DNA of 64,000 bases from Streptomyces sp. H39-S7 (GTDB taxonomy: Bacteria > Actinomycetota > Actinomycetes > Streptomycetales > Streptomycetaceae), in assembly GCF_027158205.1 (NCBI RefSeq), contig NZ_JAPVLU010000024.1:62001-126000 (forward strand), given 5' to 3'. This document shows, in pieces, positions 1 to 8,544 of the stretch (the first letter of the stretch is position 1; every line of letters begins with the position of its first letter). A program made the position numbers and the translations under genes. Below the pieces are notes generated by a model. It did no database searches and had not been told where the DNA came from. It worked only from the letters and a program-made list of their open reading frames with translations.

Positions 1-1146
1 TACGCCATCGGTGCGAAGCCGTCGCAGGCGTCCAAGACGTTCGGCAAGGCCGAGCTCGTCGAGACCGGCACGCCCTACGACAAGCTGGACGAGGTCAAAC
101 ACGCCGCCGACGCCCTGTCGGACGACGTGACCTCCTCCTTCGCCGAGGTGGAGATCACGGCGCGCGGCAACACCGAACTGCGGCCCGGCGTCGCCGTCAC
201 CCTCAAGGACGTCGGCAAGCCGTTCCAGGGCAAGTACACGATCACGGCCGCCCGCCACACCTTCGGCGACCAGGAGCACTACCAGACGTTCCTGGACGTC
301 AGCGGGCGTCAGTGGCGTTCGCTGTACGGGCTCACCTCCGGAGGCGGCGGGGCGGGTCCGGCCAGGCTGCCGAGCGTCGCCAACGCCCTGGTCACCGATA
401 TCAAGGACCCGTTGAGGCAGGGCAGGGTCAAGCTGAAGTTCCCGTGGCTGGACGACATGTACGTCAGCGACTGGACCCGGACCGTCCAGTTCGGCGGGGC
501 CAAGGGCGGCAGCATGATCTCCCCGGACGTCGACGACGAGGTGCTGGTGGCGTTCGACCGCGGCGCCCTGGACCACCCGTACGTCATCGGCGGGCTGTAC
601 AACGGCGTCGACAAACCGGACCCCGTCGACGTGCCGGTGTACGACCCGACGCGCGGCAAGGTCACCCGGCGCACCTTGGCCGACCGCAGCAACAACCGCA
701 TCGACCTGCTCGACCAGAGCGTCGGCCTCAAGCGCGGGGTGCGGCTCTCCACCGGCGACGACCGGCTCACCATCAATCTGGACCGGACGAGGACCGAGAT
801 CGTCGTGGACAGCAAGGGAAAGGTCTCCATCAGAGGGTCCGCCGCCGTGGCCATCAACGCGGGCGGCAATCTCTCGCTGAACGCGGTGGGTTCCGTGACG
901 ATCCGCAGCGGCGGCCTGATGAACATCAACGCGGGGACCACCCTCTCCGTGAACTCGGGCGGTGTCGCGTCCGTGGCCGCCGGCGGGGCGCTCACCCTGA
1001 GGGCCGGTGCGGCCATGTCCTTGACGGCGGGTGTCTCCCTGCAGATGACCGCTGCCATCAACATCGGCCTGCAAGCGGCCACGATCAAGTCCACCGGCCT
1101 CCTCACCTCCAACCTGAAGCCGGTGCTGACCGTGGGGGGAATCTGA
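1..1146 (+). CDS. VgrG/gpV-like spike protein of a contractile injection system (5' end missing)
   Basis: The reading frame is open at base 1, so only the last 381 codons are present. The product resembles the central spike (VgrG / phage baseplate protein V) of contractile injection systems, the trimer at the tip of the tube. The visible part begins in the late gp27-like region, followed by the gp5-type OB-fold segment with the typical phrases DDEVLVAFD and VIGGLYNG. The last ~110 residues are rich in Gly, Ser, Val and Ala in short alternating repeats, as expected for a trimeric beta-helix needle. The stop codon overlaps the next start (TGATG). The neighbouring gp25- and J-type baseplate genes support the call. 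The N-terminal part cannot be judged here. Confidence 0.88.
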   Translation, partial: YAIGAKPSQASKTFGKAELVETGTPYDKLDEVKHAADALSDDVTSSFAEVEITARGNTELRPGVAVTLKDVGKPFQGKYTITAARHTFGDQEHYQTFLDVSGRQWRSLYGLTSGGGGAGPARLPSVANALVTDIKDPLRQGRVKLKFPWLDDMYVSDWTRTVQFGGAKGGSMISPDVDDEVLVAFDRGALDHPYVIGGLYNGVDKPDPVDVPVYDPTRGKVTRRTLADRSNNRIDLLDQSVGLKRGVRLSTGDDRLTINLDRTRTEIVVDSKGKVSIRGSAAVAINAGGNLSLNAVGSVTIRSGGLMNINAGTTLSVNSGGVASVAAGGALTLRAGAAMSLTAGVSLQMTAAINIGLQAATIKSTGLLTSNLKPVLTVGGI

Positions 1147-1589
1147 TGGCAGAACAGTTCGTCGGCTCCGGATGGGCGTTCCCGCTGCGCATCAGCCCCA
1201 CCGGCGGTATCGCCCTGGTCAGCGGGGAACGCGAGGTCGAGGAGGCCATCCGGCTCGTCCTGTCCACCGCGCCCGGAGAACGGCCGATGCGCCCCGAGTT
1301 CGGCTGCGCCATCCACGACATGGTCTTCGCGCCCGTCAACGAGGCCACTGCGGGCCGCATCCAGCACGAGGTGCACAGTTGCCTGGACCGCTGGGAACCG
1401 CGCATCGAGGTGGATGACGTCGCGGTGACGGCCGGCGCGGAGGACGGTGTGCTCTTCATCGACGTCCGCTACTCGATCACGGGCACCAACAACCCGCGCA
1501 GCCTGGTCTTCCCGTTCTACGTGATCCCCTCCCACGACGGGCCCGAGGGGTCCGGCACGCCCGACGAGCACCTTGGAAGCGACCGCTGA
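1146..1589 (+). CDS. GPW/gp25-family baseplate wedge protein
   Basis: A 147-residue protein of the gpW/gp25 family, a baseplate wedge component that helps couple the baseplate to the sheath. Family-like features are the segment EREVEEAIRLVLSTAPGERP, followed by MRPEFGCAIHDMVFAPVN, and a C-terminal beta-rich part ending SLVFPFYVI. The length is normal for the family. The ATG overlaps the stop of the spike gene by one base, and its own stop overlaps the next ATG in the same way, so translation is probably coupled along the operon. Confidence 0.92.
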   Translation: MAEQFVGSGWAFPLRISPTGGIALVSGEREVEEAIRLVLSTAPGERPMRPEFGCAIHDMVFAPVNEATAGRIQHEVHSCLDRWEPRIEVDDVAVTAGAEDGVLFIDVRYSITGTNNPRSLVFPFYVIPSHDGPEGSGTPDEHLGSDR

Positions 1590-3547
1590 TGGCACTGCCC
1601 TCCCCGAACCTCGACGACCGGCGCTTCCAGCAGTTCGTCGACGACGCCAAGCGCTACATCCAGCAGCGCGCCCCCGAGTGGACCGACCACAACGTCTCCG
1701 ACCCGGGCGTGACCCTCGTCGAGACGGTCGCCCACATGGCCGACCAGATCGTCTACCGGCTCAACCGGGTGCCCGAGAAGAACCACCTCGCGTTCCTGGA
1801 CCTCATCGGGATCACCCTCTTCCCCCCTTCCGCGGCGCGCGCCGATGTCACGTTCTGGCTGTCGGCGCCGCAACAGCAGCCCGTCGTGCTCGCGACGGGC
1901 ACCGAGGTCGCCACGGTCCGTACCCAGACCGAGGACGCGGTGGTGTTCGCCACCGAGCGCGAACTCACCGTGGTGCCCTGCGAGCTGTCGTACCTCGTGG
2001 TCCAGTGGGCCGATCAGGAGGCGGTCGACCGCACCTCGGACCTCACCGAGTCCAAGGACGTGCACTGCTTCACGGACGCTCCGCGCCCCGGTGACCGCAT
2101 GCTGTTCGGGCTCAGCGCCGCCGTCCCCGAGTGCGTGGTCGTCCTGGAACTCGACAGCCAGGTGGACGGTGTCGGTGTCGACCCCAGGCAGCCGCCGCTC
2201 GTCTGGGAGGCGTGGACCGCTGACGGCTGGGCCGGCTGCGACGTCGAACGGGACACCACCGGTGGACTCAACCGCCCCGGCGAGGTGGTGCTGCACGTCC
2301 CCGGCGGACACGCGCTGTCCCGCACCGGGCGGCGCGAGGCGGGCTGGCTGCGCTGCCGGGTCACCGAGCCGAAGGAGGGCCAGCCCTTCTACACCACCTC
2401 GCCCACCATCCGCTCCGCCGAGGCGTTCAGCATCGGCGGCACCACCGGCGTCGTGCACGCCGAGACGGTTCGGGACGAAGCGCTGGGCGAGAGCACCGGT
2501 CTGCCGGGCCACCGGCTGCGGCTGGCCAACAGCCCCGTCGTCGGCGACGCGCAGCCGCTGCTCCTCCAGATCGCCGAGCGCGACGGCTGGGTCGACTGGG
2601 AGACCGTCGGCCACTTCGCCGCCTCGGGCCCCGACGACCGGCACATCACCCTGGACGCGACCACCGGTGAGATCACCTTCGGCCCCTCCGTACGCGAACC
2701 GGACGGCACCCTTCGCCAGTACGGGGCCGTACCGCCCAAGGGTGCGCCCATCCGGGCCCGCCGCTACCGTACGGGTGGCGGAAAAGGGGGCAACGTCGCC
2801 AGGGGTGCCATCCAGGTCCTGCGTGACTCCATCCCGTACGTCTCCGACGTCCTCAACCGGGAGGCCGCACGCGGTGGGGTCGACGGTGAGACCGTCGAGG
2901 AGGCGAAGATCAGGGCGCCCATCACGATGAGTGGGCAGGACCGCGCCGTGACACTGCGGGACTACGAGGAACTCGCGCGCCGCGCGGCGCCCGAGACCGC
3001 GCGCATCACCTGCCTCGCGGCCGAGCCGGACGAACACGGCGCGCACGCCGTCAGGGTGCTGGTCGTCCCGCAGGCCGTGTCCGACCCGGGCGGCCGACTG
3101 CGCTTCGAGCAACTCGTCCCTGGGGACGCCCTGTTGGGGCGCATCACCCGGTTCCTGGACGACCGGCGACTGATCGGCACCCGGCTGGCGGTCGGACCGC
3201 CGTTCTACCAGGGAGTGACGGTCGTCGCGACGGTGCACGCTTTCCGCGGCAGCGACACCGACCGGGTCCGGCGGCAGGCGCACGACGCCCTGTACCGCCA
3301 TCTCGACCCGTTGACCGGAGGAGCGCACGGCACGGGCTGGCCCTTCGGCCGGCCGGTGCAGGCGGGCGAGGTGTTCGCGGTGCTGCAACGGGTGCCCGGC
3401 GTCGAGCTGGTGGACGAGGTGCTGCTGCATGCCGCCGACCCGCTCAGCGGCAGGCGCGGCGACCCCACCGAGCGGATCGATCTCGAACCCTCCGCGCTCG
3501 TCTTCTCGTTCGACCACCGCGTCCGGGTGATAGGAGACGCGTCGTGA
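1589..3547 (+). CDS. Baseplate J/gp47-like assembly protein
   Basis: A 652-residue baseplate wedge protein of the J / gp47 / gp6 type, commonly annotated as putative baseplate assembly protein in actinobacterial injection systems. The N-terminus (NLDDRRFQQFVDDAKRYI, then TDHNVSDPGVTLVET) is characteristic of this group. The C-terminal third contains the J-like core with ARRAAPETARITCL and the FAVLQRVPGVELVDEV region. It starts at an ATG overlapping the gp25 stop by one base and ends in a 4-base overlap (GTGA) with the next gene. Length and order fit Streptomyces-type loci. Confidence 0.9.
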   Translation: MALPSPNLDDRRFQQFVDDAKRYIQQRAPEWTDHNVSDPGVTLVETVAHMADQIVYRLNRVPEKNHLAFLDLIGITLFPPSAARADVTFWLSAPQQQPVVLATGTEVATVRTQTEDAVVFATERELTVVPCELSYLVVQWADQEAVDRTSDLTESKDVHCFTDAPRPGDRMLFGLSAAVPECVVVLELDSQVDGVGVDPRQPPLVWEAWTADGWAGCDVERDTTGGLNRPGEVVLHVPGGHALSRTGRREAGWLRCRVTEPKEGQPFYTTSPTIRSAEAFSIGGTTGVVHAETVRDEALGESTGLPGHRLRLANSPVVGDAQPLLLQIAERDGWVDWETVGHFAASGPDDRHITLDATTGEITFGPSVREPDGTLRQYGAVPPKGAPIRARRYRTGGGKGGNVARGAIQVLRDSIPYVSDVLNREAARGGVDGETVEEAKIRAPITMSGQDRAVTLRDYEELARRAAPETARITCLAAEPDEHGAHAVRVLVVPQAVSDPGGRLRFEQLVPGDALLGRITRFLDDRRLIGTRLAVGPPFYQGVTVVATVHAFRGSDTDRVRRQAHDALYRHLDPLTGGAHGTGWPFGRPVQAGEVFAVLQRVPGVELVDEVLLHAADPLSGRRGDPTERIDLEPSALVFSFDHRVRVIGDAS

Positions 3548-4209
3548 ACCCCGGCGGGAGCACGCGCGGCTCCGTCGACGGGCTGGGCTCCTCGGCACCG
3601 CTGGGCGTGATGCTGCCGGCGGTGTTCGCCGAGGACGATCTCGCCCAGCGCTTCGTCGCGGGCATCGACGAGGCCCTCGCGCCGCTCCACAACGTGCTCG
3701 ACTGTCTGGACGCCTACTTCACACCCTCCATCGCGCCCGCCGACTTCACCCGCTGGCTCGGCAGTTGGGTGGGCGCGGAGACCGAAGGACCGGACATGGC
3801 CGGAGGCACCGGAGAACCCCTGGAACGGGACCTGACGGAAGCCCCCCTGACCGCACCGGCCACCGGCCACCCGCAGGACACGGCGACGACGGTCGCGCTG
3901 CGCGCCGCGGTGACCTCCGCCGTACGGCTGCACCGCATCCGTGGCACCCGGCGGGGACTGTCCGAGGCGGTACGGCTCGCCTTCGGCGTGGAGCCGGAGA
4001 TCAGCGAGAGCGGCGCGGCCGCCTGGGACGCCAAACCCCTGGGCCCGGTCCCCGGCGACAGCCGCCCGCATCTGCGCGTCACGGTACGGCTGCTGGAACA
4101 CGACCCCGCCGCCGAGCACCGCCTGGAGCGCCTCGTAGCGGCAACTTGCCCCGCCCATATGCCTTATACGGTCCAGGTGACCGCCGCAGAAAGGACTTCC
4201 GACAGGTGA
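3544..4209 (+). CDS. Phage tail protein I-like baseplate component
   Basis: A 221-residue protein resembling P2 gpI-type tail proteins that complete the baseplate wedge in injection systems. Supporting phrases are LPAVFAEDDLAQRFVAGIDEALAPLHNVLD near the N-terminus (here split: LPAVFAEDDLAQRF, then DEALAPLHNVLD), a TRWLGSWVG segment and RLHRIRGTRRGLSEAVRLAF, the usual helix before the C-terminal sheet. The GTG start is fixed by the 4-base overlap with the upstream stop. Its own stop overlaps the GTG of the following gene by four bases, continuing the coupled operon. Confidence 0.85.
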   Translation: MNPGGSTRGSVDGLGSSAPLGVMLPAVFAEDDLAQRFVAGIDEALAPLHNVLDCLDAYFTPSIAPADFTRWLGSWVGAETEGPDMAGGTGEPLERDLTEAPLTAPATGHPQDTATTVALRAAVTSAVRLHRIRGTRRGLSEAVRLAFGVEPEISESGAAAWDAKPLGPVPGDSRPHLRVTVRLLEHDPAAEHRLERLVAATCPAHMPYTVQVTAAERTSDR

Positions 4210-5555
4210 CCAGCCAGCAGGCCTCCCCGTCCACGCCATCGTCTTCAACGGCCGGTGGCGACACGGGGGACACGACACGTCACTGTGCCGAATGCGGCAC
4301 GCGGCCGACCCCGGGGCAGTCCTTCTGCGACGGCTGCGGCGCGGTACTGAGCTGGACCCCGGACAGCGGGGAGCGGGGAGCGGGTACGGCGAGCCGGCAG
4401 CGTGGCGCGGATCCTTCGGCCGCCGCGGACTCGGACGGGGGTACGTCGGCGGATGCGGATACCGACGACGCGGATTCTGATGCCGCTCCTGGAGCCCGGA
4501 GCACAGACCCGGTGCGCGAACCCGTACGCGGAACCGCAGGCGCCAGCGCGCCGACGGTGGCGCCCGAAGAGGAGGACGCCACCCTGCCCGCGATCCCGGC
4601 GACCCCCGCCTCCCCGGCGGCCGCGACCCCGAACTCGGACTCGGACGCAGACGCAGACGCGAGTGCGCGGGCCAGGGCGCTGCTCGTACCGGTCGCCGAC
4701 CAGCGCGCCGCCGCACCGGCACCGGAAGTCGCGCCGGTCCTCCCCGGCGTGCCCGCCGCGGCCCGCCCCCGGGTCCAGGCCCCCAGGGGCGAACCGGCCG
4801 AGGACGCCGGTCCCCCGTGCCCCTGGTGCGAGGTCGGCAACCGCCCCGACCGGCACTTCTGCCGGCGTTGCGGCATGTCCCTCGCGGAGCGCCCCGGTGT
4901 CCCGGAAGCTCGGCGGCCCTGGTGGCGCCGGATGTGGAACTTCGGCAACCGCCCGGCGCCGTGGGCGGGCGAGCGCCCGAGGCTGCGCCGGGGCATCGGC
5001 CGCATCTTCACCTGGATCGTGTACGGCCTCGCACTCGGGCTGGTGATCTACGCCGCGCTCAACGTGGGTACGGCGTGGAACGCCACCCGCGACCACTTCG
5101 CGAAGCGGGTCCAGGTCACCCCGGACACCGCCGCGGCCTCCCGTACCTTCGCCGGCCACCCGCCGAAGCTGCTCTTCGACAAAATCAACAACAGTTGGTG
5201 GGGTCCCGGCGTCTCGCAGTCCGCCGACGGCGAGTGGATCGAGGCGCGCTTCCAGGAACCCACCCGTCTGCTGGACATCCTCATCACGTCCGGCATCTCC
5301 ACCAAGGCCTCCGACCTCTCCCAGGCCGCGCTGCCGCACCGCATGGACGCCATCATCACCACGGCCGACGGGAAGAAGACCACGCGCCACGTCAACCTCG
5401 ACCAGGTGAGCGGCCCCCAGCAGCGCAAATTCCGGGCGCAGAACGTCGTCAGCGTACGGTTCGTCATCCGCTCGGCATACAACGCGGGTGTCGACAAGCA
5501 GGTCTCGATCGCGGAGATCGAGTTCTTCACCCGCGCCATGACCAGCACCACATAG
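4206..5555 (+). CDS. Zinc-ribbon, single-span membrane protein with discoidin-like C-terminus (CisA-like)
   Basis: A 449-residue protein starting at GTG in a 4-base overlap with the tail gene. Seen in the sequence: a CxxC...CxxC ribbon at C27/C30/C41/C44; a ~150-residue Ala/Pro/Asp-rich linker; a second ribbon at C205/C208/C219/C222; one transmembrane segment at about 266-287; then ~150 residues with an F5/8 type C (discoidin-like) pattern, including WWGPGVSQSADGEWIEARF. The layout matches, as I recall, CisA of Streptomyces injection systems, a membrane protein linked to recruiting the cytosolic particle to the membrane. That match is by architecture and position only. It ends the operon. Confidence 0.75.
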   Translation: MTSQQASPSTPSSSTAGGDTGDTTRHCAECGTRPTPGQSFCDGCGAVLSWTPDSGERGAGTASRQRGADPSAAADSDGGTSADADTDDADSDAAPGARSTDPVREPVRGTAGASAPTVAPEEEDATLPAIPATPASPAAATPNSDSDADADASARARALLVPVADQRAAAPAPEVAPVLPGVPAAARPRVQAPRGEPAEDAGPPCPWCEVGNRPDRHFCRRCGMSLAERPGVPEARRPWWRRMWNFGNRPAPWAGERPRLRRGIGRIFTWIVYGLALGLVIYAALNVGTAWNATRDHFAKRVQVTPDTAAASRTFAGHPPKLLFDKINNSWWGPGVSQSADGEWIEARFQEPTRLLDILITSGISTKASDLSQAALPHRMDAIITTADGKKTTRHVNLDQVSGPQQRKFRAQNVVSVRFVIRSAYNAGVDKQVSIAEIEFFTRAMTSTT

Positions 5556-5820
5556 ACCCCGGCCGACCTCTGCTTCTGGGGGCGGGGGCCTGCGGTGGGT
5601 CGGGGTCGGCCTCGTAGGCGGCGAGCATCGCGGCAGTGACGTCGAGGGCCGACCGGCGCGGGACCTGTCGCCGCTCCTCGCCCGCCCGCCCAGAGGCGCC
5701 TCCGAGGGATGTCCATATCTGTGGGCTATGTGGCCTCTCGGCCATGGCGCGACCCCGGCATGGTTCGGAGACTGGAGGGGTGGCCGGAAGCGCCGGCAGA
5801 TGAAGAGGCAGGTGGTAGCC

Positions 5821-6465
5821 GTGACGAACGACCTTTCCGCGACAGGTGTACGGGTTCCCGACTCCCAACTGGCGCGTGAGGCGACTCAGCTCGTCCGGGA
5901 CACGACGAACGATCTGATCTACGACCACTCGCGGCGGGTGTACTTCTTCGGCAGCCTTCAAGGCCGCAACCGGGATCTCAGCTTTGATCCGGAATTGCTC
6001 TACATCGCGGCGATGTTCCACGACCTCGGGTTGGGTGAGCCGTTCCACGGCAGTGGGCGCCGTTTCGAGGTGGACGGAGCTGACGAGGCCCGTCGCTTCC
6101 TACAGGCACGAAGCGTCCCCGAGGACAGCATTCGCCGTGTGTGGACCGCTGTCGCCCTGCACACCACTCCGGGCATCCCGCAGTTCATGGAGCCGGAGGT
6201 CGCTCTGGTGACCGCGGGCGTGGAGACAGACGTGCTGGGCATCGGCTACCACGAGATCTCAGAAGCGGAGCGTTCCGCGGTGGTGGCACTGCATCCCCGC
6301 CCCGACTTCAAGCGCCGCATTCTGGATGCCTTCACCGAGGGCGTACGGCCCAAGCCGGAGACCACCTTCGGCAACGTCAAGGCCGACGTCCTCGCCCACT
6401 ACGTGCCCGGCTTCGAGCGTGGTGACTTCGTTCGCACCATCCTGGACTCCCCGTGGCCCGAGTAA
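5821..6465 (+). CDS. HD-domain hydrolase/hydratase (cyanamide hydratase-like)
   Basis: A protein of about 214 residues with an HD metal-binding fold: a first His in YDHSRRVYFFG, the HD pair in AAMFHDLGLGEPFHG, and a later AVALHTTPGIPQF helix. The arrangement resembles the HD subfamily that includes fungal cyanamide hydratase; the substrate here is unknown. The start is ambiguous: the GTG at 5821 has an AGGTGG-like ribosome site about 6 bases upstream and is preferred over ATG 5800. The stop TAA overlaps the ATG of the GlxA-type regulator, suggesting co-transcription and possible control by it. Confidence 0.75.
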   Translation: MTNDLSATGVRVPDSQLAREATQLVRDTTNDLIYDHSRRVYFFGSLQGRNRDLSFDPELLYIAAMFHDLGLGEPFHGSGRRFEVDGADEARRFLQARSVPEDSIRRVWTAVALHTTPGIPQFMEPEVALVTAGVETDVLGIGYHEISEAERSAVVALHPRPDFKRRILDAFTEGVRPKPETTFGNVKADVLAHYVPGFERGDFVRTILDSPWPE

Positions 6466-7442
6466 TGCCGGGTTCGACGGATCGCGTGGTGGCCGTCATC
6501 GCCTTCGAGGGCGTGCAGTTGCTGGACGTGACGGGTCCCGCGGAGGTGTTCGGGACCGCCAACCGCTTCGGTGCCCGTTACGACGTCCGGACGGTCTCCC
6601 CGAGCGGCGCGGACGTCCGGACCTCCTCAGGGGTACGGATCGGGGTGGACGGCGCCGCCGGAGATCTCCCGCCACGGCTGAACACGGTCGTCGTGGCCGG
6701 CCGAAGCGACTGGCGGCAGGCAGTCACCGACGACGACATCGTCGACTGCGTTGCCGAGGTGGTGCGCCGCTCGGACCGGGTGACCTCGGTGTGCGCCGGC
6801 GCCTTCCTGCTGGCGCACGTCGGCGTGCTGGACGGGCGACGAGCGGCCACACACTGGCGACTGGCCGACGCACTGGCGGCCGCCTATCCGCTGGTCAGCG
6901 TCGAAACGGACCCGCTCTTCGTCACGGACGGGCACGTGACGACGTCTGCCGGCATCACCGCCGGCATCGACCTGGCGCTGTCGTTGGTCGAGGACGACCA
7001 CGGCCCTGACCTGGCGCGCGAGGTAGCGCGCGAACTCGTCGTCTTCATGGCCCGCCCTGCGGGGCAGTCTCAGTTCAGCGTGCGCCTGACTCCGAAAGAG
7101 GCCAGGCACCCCCAGTTGCGACGCGCCATGGACACCGTCGTGGCGGACCCCGCAGCCCCGCACAGCCTGGACACGCTCGCCCGGGCCGTCGGAGTCAGCC
7201 CCCGCCACCTGTCCCGCCTGTTTCGCGGAGAGACCGGAATGTCGCCGGGGCAGTACCTCGAATCGGCGAGGCTGGAGGCCGCCCGAATCCTCCTCGAAAC
7301 GGGCGACGAACCCGTCGACGCTGTGGCGAGCCGGTCCGGTTTCGGTTCCGCGGAGACCATGCGCCGCGCCTTCCACCAGACGCTGGGAGTAGCTCCCACG
7401 ACGTACCGGGCCCGTTTTCGCTCCACCAAACCGGACCGCTGA
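6465..7442 (+). CDS. GlxA-family transcriptional regulator (DJ-1/PfpI plus AraC-type HTH)
   Basis: A 325-residue regulator with two domains. The N-terminal ~190 residues form a DJ-1/PfpI-like fold (VIAFEGVQLLDVTGPAEVF, with the nucleophile-elbow-like segment SVCAGAFLLAHVG). The C-terminal ~100 residues form an AraC double helix-turn-helix (SLDTLARAVGVSPRHLSRLF and DAVASRSGFGSAETMRRAF). The ATG at 6465 overlaps the upstream TAA by one base; a GTG at 6453 is an alternative. Being co-linear with the HD enzyme, it may regulate that gene in response to a small metabolite, which is inferred. Confidence 0.88.
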   Translation: MPGSTDRVVAVIAFEGVQLLDVTGPAEVFGTANRFGARYDVRTVSPSGADVRTSSGVRIGVDGAAGDLPPRLNTVVVAGRSDWRQAVTDDDIVDCVAEVVRRSDRVTSVCAGAFLLAHVGVLDGRRAATHWRLADALAAAYPLVSVETDPLFVTDGHVTTSAGITAGIDLALSLVEDDHGPDLAREVARELVVFMARPAGQSQFSVRLTPKEARHPQLRRAMDTVVADPAAPHSLDTLARAVGVSPRHLSRLFRGETGMSPGQYLESARLEAARILLETGDEPVDAVASRSGFGSAETMRRAFHQTLGVAPTTYRARFRSTKPDR

Positions 7443-7473
7443 AGTTCGTCGTACGGGACATGACTGCGTCCCC

Positions 7474-7779
7474 ATGGCTGGTAACCGGAGCTCAGCGGGC
7501 ATTGGACCCGCCGTGACGGAGAAGAACCTCCTTGACGCGTTCACCGCCCTGCGCGTCGAGGTGCTGGACCAGATCGCCGAGGGAACCAAAGTGGCGACCC
7601 GTTGGCAGCTGACCGCGACCCAGACCTCCGAGTTCTTCGGCGTCCCGTCGCAGGGCCGGACCGCCACCCTGCCCTTCGCCATGGGGCAGTGCACCGACCG
7701 CTACCTCCGCACTCCCGACGGTTGGAAGATCGCATCGCGGGCCTGCGGGCCCTTCTTCCTGCGCGGCAACCCCGCCTGA
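7474..7779 (+). pseudogene. Truncated SnoaL-like/ester cyclase fragment
   Basis: The 101-residue reading frame has the middle and end of a SnoaL-like (ester cyclase) protein: LRVEVLDQIAEGTKVATRW, then SEFFGVPSQGRT and the closing DRYLRTPDGWKIASR strand. Members are usually 130-150 residues, and the N-terminal helices that build the cone-shaped pocket are missing. The segment between FFGVPSQGRT and DRYLRTPDGW also looks shortened. It is most likely a decayed remnant, although a very short active protein cannot be excluded. Confidence 0.55.
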
Positions 7780-7846
7780 TCCCACCGGTGGGTGCTGCGA
7801 GCACCGCGAGGGTCGCGCAGGGCGCGGCCATTACCGGGTTGCGGGT

Positions 7847-8410
7847 TCAGCCGAGCGGTTCGCGGGCGATCGCGGTCGCGGCGCGCACCACCGACGCCCG
7901 GTGGCGCTCCAACCGCTCCGCGGTCTCCGCTCCCCCGGGGGTGCGAATGGGCACTGCGGTCGTGTTCCAGACCTGCGCCAGCGCGAGGATCAGCATCATC
8001 ACGTCGGTAGCCACTTCGAGCTGGGCGCCGTGCGCCGTCGCCAGTTCCTGGGCCTTCCCGACGTGCGTGTCGACCATCACAGGGGACGGTTCCGGGCGCT
8101 CCAGGGCACGCCACTGTGCGAGCCGGAGGATGCCGGGGTGGGCGACGAAGTAGTCGAACAACGAGCCGACGTAGCCGGGGAGGTCGTCGATCTCGAACGG
8201 CACCAGGTCGGCGAGCGCTTGGAGCCGGGAGTTCAGCACCGCGTCGAAAAACGCGTCCTTCGGCCCGAAGTACGCGTAGATGCCCTGCTTGTTCGACTCC
8301 GCTGCATCCGCGATCCGGTTGACCCTGGCGCCTGCCAGGCCGCGCTCTACGAACTCGTCGTATGCGGCGTCCAGCAAGCGTGCCCGGGTCGCCGCTGAGT
8401 CATAGGCCAT
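7847..8410 (-). CDS. TetR/AcrR family transcriptional regulator
   Basis: A 187-residue TetR repressor. The DNA-binding domain is clear: TRARLLDAAYDEFVERGLAGARV, followed by NRIADAAESNKQGIYAYFG with the recognition helix around KQGIYAYF. The C-terminal ~130 residues are all-helical and not assignable to a ligand class by eye. A perfect 18-bp palindrome lies 10 bp upstream of its ATG, which suggests self-repression and control of the divergent genes starting at 8545. Confidence 0.9.
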   Translation of the reverse strand: MAYDSAATRARLLDAAYDEFVERGLAGARVNRIADAAESNKQGIYAYFGPKDAFFDAVLNSRLQALADLVPFEIDDLPGYVGSLFDYFVAHPGILRLAQWRALERPEPSPVMVDTHVGKAQELATAHGAQLEVATDVMMLILALAQVWNTTAVPIRTPGGAETAERLERHRASVVRAATAIAREPLG

Positions 8411-8419
8411 GCACCTGTT

Positions 8420-8437
8420 AAACCATCCGGATGGTTT
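8420..8437. promoter_or_regulatory. Perfect 18-bp palindrome, probable TetR operator
   Basis: AAACCATCCGGATGGTTT is fully self-complementary. It sits 10 bp upstream of the ATG of the leftward TetR gene and 108 bp upstream of the rightward TetR/enoyl-CoA hydratase genes. Length, symmetry and position are typical of a TetR dimer site. The assignment to the TetR protein at 7847-8410 is inferred from proximity. Confidence 0.7.
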
Positions 8438-8488
8438 GAAGCCGCCGGACCGAATCCTCTTGCATGTTCTATGCCATACACCATATGT

Positions 8489-8500
8489 TACTGATTAGTA
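8489..8500. promoter_or_regulatory. Short inverted repeat TACT-N4-AGTA, possible operator
   Basis: TACTGATTAGTA has 4-bp arms around a 4-base centre and lies in an AT-rich patch 45 bp before the GTG of the second TetR gene. LmrA/YxaF-type regulators bind short AT-rich sites of this kind, but the arms are short and chance occurrence is possible. Confidence 0.25.
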
Positions 8501-8544
8501 GACGGCTATCGCGGCCGCCTCGTCGACGAGAAAGTGGTAGGTGG

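Noticed and set aside
1517..3598. 693-codon open frame antisense to the baseplate J gene
   Set aside because: Its composition is Gly/Arg/Asp-rich with no domain pattern; it mirrors a well-supported gene on the other strand, as is common in high-GC DNA.
5561..5611. Possible terminator after the injection-system operon (GGCCGACC and GGTCGGCC arms)
   Set aside because: Arms are only 8 bp with a 35-base loop; too weak to call a terminator.
5527..6048. Minus-strand frame overlapping the HD-domain gene, with a protein-like stretch near 5580-5700
   Set aside because: No start or ribosome site near the plausible stretch, and most of the frame is antisense to the HD gene.
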